Shown here: one piece after another, positions 52,225 through 56,983 of the stretch
How the letters are laid out: the number at the start of each line of letters is the position of its first letter
Position numbering within the stretch: position 1 is the stretch's first letter
Assembly: GCA_023416275.1 (NCBI GenBank)
Contig: JAEZIB010000013.1
Location: 1-56,983, forward strand
Reading direction: 5' to 3'
Source of the DNA: Bacillota bacterium
GTDB taxonomy: Bacteria; Bacillota; Clostridia; Acetivibrionales; DSM-1351
DNA length: 56,983 bases
Notes under the pieces: model-generated
What the model was told of the DNA's origin: nothing
Databases searched by the model: none
Seen by the model: only the letters and a program-made list of their open reading frames with translations
Made by a program: the position numbers and the translations under genes

Positions 52225-52254
52225 TTGTATTTTAAATTTGGACATAGGTATAAT
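52225..52254 (+). promoter_or_regulatory. Probable promoter of alcohol dehydrogenase
   Basis: TTGTAT (52225-52230) and a consensus TATAAT (52249-52254) with an 18-base spacer, 55 bases before the start codon and just downstream of the family A element. Confidence 0.45.
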
Positions 52255-52308
52255 ATAAACAGGTATTGATATGATTATTGATATGACATAATATACGGAG
52301 GTTTCTAT

Positions 52309-53520
52309 ATGACACGGTTTACATTACCTAGAGATTTATATCATGGAAAAGGCTCTATCGAAGCTCTTAAGACATTAGAAGGCAAAAGGGCAATGGTTCT
52401 AATCGGCGGTGGTTCAATGAAAAAAAATGGTTTTCTTGACAAAGCCGTGAAATTACTAAATGAGGCTGGAATGGAAGTAGAGCTATTTGAGGGAATAGAA
52501 GCAGACCCATCTGTTGAAACTGTTATGAAAGGTGCAGAAGCAATGAGCAGATTTCAGCCTGACTGGATTGTTGCCATGGGCGGAGGTTCACCTATTGATG
52601 CCGCTAAAGCTATGTGGATTAAGTACGAATACCCTGAAATAACCTTTGAACAAATGTGTGTACCTTTTGGACTACCAAAGCTTCGCAAAAAGGCACATTT
52701 CTGTGCTATACCTACAACATCTGGTACAGCTACTGAGGTTACTGCATTTTCTATTATTACAGATTATCAAAAGGGTGTAAAATTCCCTATAGCTGATTTT
52801 GAGATTACACCGGATGTTGCTATTGTTGATGCTGATTTAGCAGCTACTATGCCTGCATATTTGATTGCACATACTGGTATGGATGCCATGACACATGCAG
52901 TAGAAGCATATGTATCAACTGCTAATTCTATATACACAGATCCGTTAGCTCTTTATGCTATAAAGACCATTTTTGAAAATCTTATTGGCTCATATAATGG
53001 AGACTTATCTAAGAGAGAAAAAATGCATGACGCGCAGTGTCTTGCAGGTATGGCGTTTTCAAATGCATTGTTAGGAATTGTACATTCTATGGCTCACAAA
53101 ACCGGAGCTGCATTTAACAATGGTCATATTATTCATGGAGCTGCTAATGCAATGTACCTGCCAAAGGTTATTAAATACAACAGTAAGAATACTGAAGCCG
53201 CAAAGAGATATGCTGAAATTGCAGATTTTATAAAACTTGGCGGAAGTACAATAGAAGAGAAAATTGATTTACTCATTAAAATGCTTAGAAAGATGAGTGA
53301 TGATTTGAATATTCCTCATTGCATAAAAAATTATGGTAATGACGGTGAAATATGTGACATGGGTATTGTTTCAGAAGAAGAATTTCTTAAAAAGCTGCCT
53401 AAGATTGCAGAACTTGCTATATCAGATGCATGCACAGGATCTAATCCACGCCAGCCTTCTCAGGAAGATATGGAAAATTTATTAAAATGTTGTTACTATG
53501 ATACTGAAGTTGATTTTTAA
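52309..53520 (+). CDS. Iron-containing alcohol dehydrogenase
   Basis: A 403-residue group III dehydrogenase of fermentation, reducing an aldehyde to an alcohol with NAD(P)H. The N-terminal Rossmann-like domain has VLIGGGSMKKNG and AMGGGSPIDAAKAMW. PTTSGTATEVTAFSII is the family signature, and the metal ligands are the Asp and His of AHTGMDAMTHAVEAY, His in GIVHSMAHKTGA, and His in HIIHGAANAMYLP. Coenzyme preference and substrate (ethanol, butanol or propanediol type) cannot be decided. ACGGAGG precedes the ATG. Flanked on both sides by family A repeats. Confidence 0.94.
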   Translation: MTRFTLPRDLYHGKGSIEALKTLEGKRAMVLIGGGSMKKNGFLDKAVKLLNEAGMEVELFEGIEADPSVETVMKGAEAMSRFQPDWIVAMGGGSPIDAAKAMWIKYEYPEITFEQMCVPFGLPKLRKKAHFCAIPTTSGTATEVTAFSIITDYQKGVKFPIADFEITPDVAIVDADLAATMPAYLIAHTGMDAMTHAVEAYVSTANSIYTDPLALYAIKTIFENLIGSYNGDLSKREKMHDAQCLAGMAFSNALLGIVHSMAHKTGAAFNNGHIIHGAANAMYLPKVIKYNSKNTEAAKRYAEIADFIKLGGSTIEEKIDLLIKMLRKMSDDLNIPHCIKNYGNDGEICDMGIVSEEEFLKKLPKIAELAISDACTGSNPRQPSQEDMENLLKCCYYDTEVDF

Positions 53521-53567
53521 TAGATAAATAATTGCAAACAAATATATGTATTGCTTATATTAAACTA

Positions 53568-53827
53568 AACTCAAGCTTCCCACATAAAAAATCTATTGCT
53601 GCGGTAGAATTATCAATGGTTTATTGCCAAAATAACTCGAAAGTATAGTTGGTGCTTACATGGTGCACTAACCCAACTTTCGAATGAAAAGTCGAGCTAT
53701 GCTTAAGTTTATCAGCTTGTTTTTCAGTAAACTAACTTATCTTATAAAATTATTTGACTTTTCATTTGATAATGCTACCACACCTGATATTGGCTTTAAG
53801 CAGTATATTCAACTGCGAGATTTGAGT
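53568..53827 (+). repeat. MITE-like element, family A, copy 4
   Basis: A 260-base copy, the longest. Its ends AACTCAAGCTTCCCACA and TGCGAGATTTGAGT are diverged, but GCTGCGGTAG/CTACCACACC and AACTTTCGAATGAAAAGTCGA match copy 1. It contains an extra ATAGTTGGTGCTTACATGGTGC segment related to the spacer at 7019-7188. It starts 47 bases after the dehydrogenase stop. Confidence 0.75.
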
Positions 53828-53852
53828 AACTAAATACTAGCTATATGTGAAG

Positions 53853-53886
53853 ATGACGCAACTCGTAAGGGTTACGTCATTTTTGT
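53853..53886 (+). terminator. Terminator after alcohol dehydrogenase
   Basis: ATGACGCAAC-TCGTAAGG-GTTACGTCAT (one mismatch) followed by TTTTTG. Confidence 0.75.
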
Positions 53887-53989
53887 GCCAATAAGCAATG
53901 TTGGCGTACCAATTTGCGTTGTTTATTTATATGCTCTGAAAAGGTTACTATTCAGCCACTGAATATAGATATTTACTCAGTCACCATAA

Positions 53990-54034
53990 AAGAACAATTT
54001 TTAATGTAATTTGCATTAAGGTTCTTGTATTTTT
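53990..54034 (+). terminator. Second terminator-like hairpin
   Basis: AAGAAC and TTAATG pair with GGTTCTT and CATTAA, followed by GTATTTTT. It lies 100 bases after the first terminator; nothing coding was found between them. The rest of this 714-base gap holds an AAAGGAGG at about 54105 that leads only to tiny frames. Confidence 0.55.
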
Positions 54035-54234
54035 ATTGGTATAACTATACAATTAAGATGAATATCATCAAAATAAGGCAATTTACACTATAAAGTTAGA
54101 ATAAAGGAGGGTTGCCTGTAAAACTAAACATATGAGAAATAATAATATACAAAAGATACTTTATAGTAAACCAAACATGATTTTCTTAGTTTTATAACAC
54201 TAAAAAATTATAGTAAAAAGGAGATGTTTAGTAA

Positions 54235-55557
54235 ATGATGAGAAATAAAAAGACAAATAGGATAACAGCCTTTGCAGTTGTATTAGCAGTACTTTTCACT
54301 GCAATGTTATCTGTAACTACTGTTACTGCTGCGTCTAGCATAGCGGTAGAACCAAGCTCAGGAGTTTTATATGGTGATTACAATAAGGATAATAATGTTG
54401 ACGCTATAGATTTTGCATTGTTAAAAAAGCATTTGCTAGATCAAGTTCAAGAACCTATGGCTCATATGGATCTCAACGTTGACAGTAAAATAGATGTATT
54501 AGATTTTGCTGTTCTGAAAAAGTTTCTTTTAGGTACAATAGATACACTTCCTGAAGGCTCAATACCAGCTGCTCCTGGTGTTCAGTACATAGGACGTTTT
54601 GATACCAGTGATTCTGCAGGACCCAAATTTGCTTGGGGTACTTCTACTATTAAAGCTAATTTTAAAGGAACAGGAATCAGTGTAAAGTTAAAATCCTCAG
54701 GGGATAATTATTTTAACGTAATAATAGATGGTGTTGTAAAAACTCCAATCAATACACCAGCGGGATCATCAGTTTCTTATACACTTGCATCAGGTTTGAT
54801 AAACGGAACGCATACAGTTGAGCTTGTTAAGAGAACAGAGGCACATATAGGTGAAGTACAGTTTTTAGGCTTCACTGTAACTGACGGAAGCCTATTAGCA
54901 CCTCCTCCTGCATCATCGAAGCGCATAGAGTTTATAGGTGATTCAATAACATGCGGTTATGGAAATGAAGGCACAAGCCAGTACCAAAACTTTACTACAA
55001 AAAATGAAAATGCATATATGGCTTATGGTGCTATAACAGGCAGAATTTTAGGTGCAGATGTTACAACTGTATGCTGGTCAGGCAAGGGAGTAATACAAAA
55101 CTATGGCGGAAATAAAGATGAACCAATGCCTACAGTTTATCCAAGAGTATTACCTTACGACAAAACAAAAATTTGGGATTACACCAAGTGGGTTCCTCAA
55201 GTAGTTGTTATCAACCTTGGTACTAATGATATCAGCACAGTAGCACTTGATGGAACTTTATTTAAATTGGAATATTCAAAGCTAGTAGATAAAATTCGCA
55301 GCCAGTACCCTAATGCTCATATTTATTGTGCTGTAGGGCCTATGTTATCAGGTGAACAAGTGACAAATATGAAGAAATATGTCGGAGATGTTGTTACTAA
55401 TAAGAATTCTTCAGGTGATAAAAATGTACACTTTATTCAATTCCCTCAGCAGGATCAAGCTAACGGATTAGGCGAGGACTGGCATCCATCAGTAAAAACT
55501 CATCAATTAATGGCAGAGCAGCTTTCAAAACAGCTTAAGGCTGATTTGGGCTGGTAG
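54235..55557 (+). CDS. Cellulosomal acetyl esterase: N-terminal dockerin + CE2-like SGNH domain
   Basis: A 440-residue secreted protein. A signal peptide (about 1-33) is followed at once by a type I dockerin (46-100) with two calcium loops, GDYNKDNNVDAIDF and DLNVDSKIDVLDF; recognition pairs are Ala57-Ile58 and Val88-Leu89, like mesophilic Clostridium cellulosomes. A beta-sandwich (about 115-225) and an SGNH hydrolase domain follow: Ser237 in GDSITCGYG, GTND, and Asp415/His417 in DWHPS. This CE2 layout removes acetyl groups from xylan or mannan. The dockerin being N-terminal is uncommon. AAAGGAG precedes the ATG. Confidence 0.92.
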   Translation: MMRNKKTNRITAFAVVLAVLFTAMLSVTTVTAASSIAVEPSSGVLYGDYNKDNNVDAIDFALLKKHLLDQVQEPMAHMDLNVDSKIDVLDFAVLKKFLLGTIDTLPEGSIPAAPGVQYIGRFDTSDSAGPKFAWGTSTIKANFKGTGISVKLKSSGDNYFNVIIDGVVKTPINTPAGSSVSYTLASGLINGTHTVELVKRTEAHIGEVQFLGFTVTDGSLLAPPPASSKRIEFIGDSITCGYGNEGTSQYQNFTTKNENAYMAYGAITGRILGADVTTVCWSGKGVIQNYGGNKDEPMPTVYPRVLPYDKTKIWDYTKWVPQVVVINLGTNDISTVALDGTLFKLEYSKLVDKIRSQYPNAHIYCAVGPMLSGEQVTNMKKYVGDVVTNKNSSGDKNVHFIQFPQQDQANGLGEDWHPSVKTHQLMAEQLSKQLKADLGW

Positions 55558-55587
55558 TTCTATTTGATTTGTTTGTCTGTATATAAT

Positions 55588-55632
55588 GAGTTCTAAGCTT
55601 AGATGTAAGTTGTCTGAGCTTAGGACTCTTTT
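55588..55632 (+). terminator. Terminator after dockerin-esterase
   Basis: GAGTTCTAAGCT and AGCTTAGGACTC (one G-U pair) followed by TTTTATT. Confidence 0.8.
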
Positions 55633-55785
55633 ATTGTAAAATTATTGGCTTAATAGCAACTAAAATTGTTATTAAAAGCCAGTAATATTGTGCTATGTAT
55701 TGTTTTTTGGTTTTTATGGTGCTAAAATATGTTTGTGGGAATATTAACAAATATTTACTATGAACTTTAGAGGTATATTATTTAT

Positions 55786-55861
55786 GCTGGTGTAGCACAG
55801 TCGGTAGTGCAGCTGATTCGTAATCAGCAGGTCAGCGGTCCGATTCCGCTCACCAGCTCCA
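55786..55861 (+). tRNA. tRNA-Thr (anticodon CGT)
   Basis: A 76-base cloverleaf with encoded CCA. Acceptor GCTGGTG pairs with CACCAGC, the anticodon arm GCTGA-TTCGTAA-TCAGC gives CGT (ACG codon), and the T-arm has GCGG-TCCGATT-CCGC. It stands alone, with no clear promoter recognised. Confidence 0.93.
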
Positions 55862-56022
55862 TAAAATTGGACTTGATACATGAGATTTTGAGGCGGCTAG
55901 TTATTCAATGATTTATAGAAAATATACTAGCAATTGCATGAAATTATTACTTTACTAAAATTAGAAAACAGTTAAAACGAGAGTTAAATTTGACTTACAT
56001 TATTGAAGAGGTGATTATAAAG

Positions 56023-56983
56023 ATGGAAATTGCTATTTTAATTAATGAATTTCCACCAAATATCCGAAGTAGCGTTGGCAGATATGCCGAGATGGGTATT
56101 AAGTATATTAATAAAGTTGAAAATACTAGTATGAGTGTTTTTACGACTAATACAGGATATTTGCCACAGCAGCAGGATGTAAATGGTATTACAGTCTACC
56201 GACCACTGAATTTTATTCAAAAAATTTCGATGAAGCTTAGGGAAAAGGTAGAATCATCTTTTTTTAGCCGTCTTTTCTTATTTATAAATGTTTTTATTAA
56301 TAATTTTCAATTCTATAGACTTGTAAAAAAACGCCACCAAACAAACGCATTTGATGTAATAGTGATACATAGCTTAATACATAGCATTTCAGGCTTTTTA
56401 TGTGCACGCAGGCTTGGAATTCCAGTTGTTTTTCATAAGCATAGAGGAGAATTTGCCAGAATGCCTGACTGGTGGAGACGTGACCCTTTTAAGCTAATGG
56501 AACTTACTGAAAGTGCTATGGAAAAGCTTTCTGCAAAGATAATTGTTCTTACTGAGGAGATGTATGCAGAAAATTTAAGTTATGGAATAAGTCCCGAAAA
56601 GCTAAAGATAATATCTAATGGATGTGAAGTTGAACTATTCCAGAATACTGATATAAATTGCTCTTGTGCAAAACAAAAAGCAGCTAATCTAAAAAAAGAA
56701 CTTGAAATAGGCGATGATACAAAAGTAATCCTATATGTAGGAGCACTGACAGAGGATAAAGGTGTATTCAATCTTATTAAGGCAATAAAAATATTAGTTA
56801 ACAATGGACATAAAGTAAAGCTTGTATTAGTGGGGTCAGGAAAAAACGCTAAGGTTCGGACGATAATAAATAGTTATGGTTTACAAAAAGAAATCCATGC
56901 ATATTATAAAATAATTGATACAAACTGTCTTATATATCATTATGCAATTGCTGATGTATGCATTTTTCCCTCTATTACTAAGG
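56023..56983 (+). CDS. GT4-family glycosyltransferase, 3'-truncated by window edge
   Basis: An open frame of 320 codons running off the window. It begins MEIAILINEFPPNIRSSVGRYA, a Gly-poor version of the GT-B N-terminal strand that binds acceptor. HSLIHSISGFLCARRLGIPVVFHKHRGEF and KIIVLTEEMYAENL follow, then the start of the donor-binding domain with VILYVGALTEDKGVFNLIKA, VKLVLVGSG and YAIADVCIFPS. The E-x7-E donor motif should lie just beyond the end. It probably transfers a sugar to a surface polysaccharide, teichuronic acid or lipid. GAGGTGA precedes the ATG. Only the last part is missing. Confidence 0.85.
   Translation, partial: MEIAILINEFPPNIRSSVGRYAEMGIKYINKVENTSMSVFTTNTGYLPQQQDVNGITVYRPLNFIQKISMKLREKVESSFFSRLFLFINVFINNFQFYRLVKKRHQTNAFDVIVIHSLIHSISGFLCARRLGIPVVFHKHRGEFARMPDWWRRDPFKLMELTESAMEKLSAKIIVLTEEMYAENLSYGISPEKLKIISNGCEVELFQNTDINCSCAKQKAANLKKELEIGDDTKVILYVGALTEDKGVFNLIKAIKILVNNGHKVKLVLVGSGKNAKVRTIINSYGLQKEIHAYYKIIDTNCLIYHYAIADVCIFPSITK

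Noticed and set aside
54132..54197. 21-codon frame starting MRNNNIQKILYSKP upstream of the dockerin gene
   Set aside because: The nearest ribosome-like sequence is about 20 bases away, and AT-rich composition alone can give such frames.

Overview
The window is AT-rich, densely packed on the plus strand, and reads as chromosomal DNA of an anaerobic, spore-forming, flagellated, plant-fibre-degrading Clostridia species. The likely group is the mesophilic cellulosome producers (Ruminiclostridium / Clostridium cellulolyticum type). This is inferred from a type I dockerin with Ala-Ile / Val-Leu recognition pairs on a CE2-like esterase (54235-55557), a cellulose-binding CBM3 module (37164-39230), an intracellular GH39 xylosidase, rubrerythrin, TGTCGAA (Spo0A-type) sites and a SigD-type flagellin promoter. 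No phage, conjugative, IS or CRISPR region was seen.

Layout. 1-10967: de novo pyrimidine cluster pyrC(partial)-pyrF-carA-carB-pyrK-pyrD, then a histidine phosphatase and a PyrE-like phosphoribosyltransferase. 11345-15228: glgC, a DUF1287 amidase-like protein, YbaK deacylase, a small DMT-like membrane protein and a lipoprotein. 15826-23432: GGDEF-EAL protein, Mrp-NifX fusion ATPase, AAA ATPase, GH39 enzyme, rubrerythrin. 23740-27060: PAP2 phosphatase, cyclase-like hydrolase, two unknown proteins, DEDDh exonuclease. 27389-27633: two identical tRNA-Lys(CTT) on the minus strand. 28350-36657: chorismate mutase-DAHP synthase, DegS/DegU-like two-component pair, GluP-like rhomboid protease, pdxST (minus) divergent from a PdxR/MocR regulator. 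37164-45180: secreted CBM3-peptidase, kinase-like small protein, T-box-controlled ileS, aroB. 45795-50008: DUF5665 protein, TraR/DksA zinc-finger protein, small Cys-rich protein, a flagellin carrying an inserted zinc-protease domain, PNPOx-like protein. 50290-56983: PHP-domain protein, iron alcohol dehydrogenase, dockerin-CE2 esterase, tRNA-Thr(CGT), partial glycosyltransferase.

How it fits together. Most genes are housekeeping. The accessory layer concerns the outside of the cell: cellulosomal deacetylation of hemicellulose, cytoplasmic xylo-oligosaccharide cleavage, a protease tethered to cellulose, and a protease displayed along the flagellar filament. Candidate Spo0A sites precede the c-di-GMP gene, the AAA ATPase and the xylosidase, which would link them to the transition state.

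The intergenic DNA is unusual. At least three families of palindromic, MITE-like elements recur. The best defined has 10-15 bp terminal inverted repeats around AACTCAAACTTCGCA and sits just downstream of several plus-strand genes.

The strongest candidates for something new are the CBM3-caspase-fold peptidase fusion, the proteolytic flagellin (belonging to a described but little-studied family), the palindromic repeat families, and the PyrE-like protein with an eroded PRPP loop.
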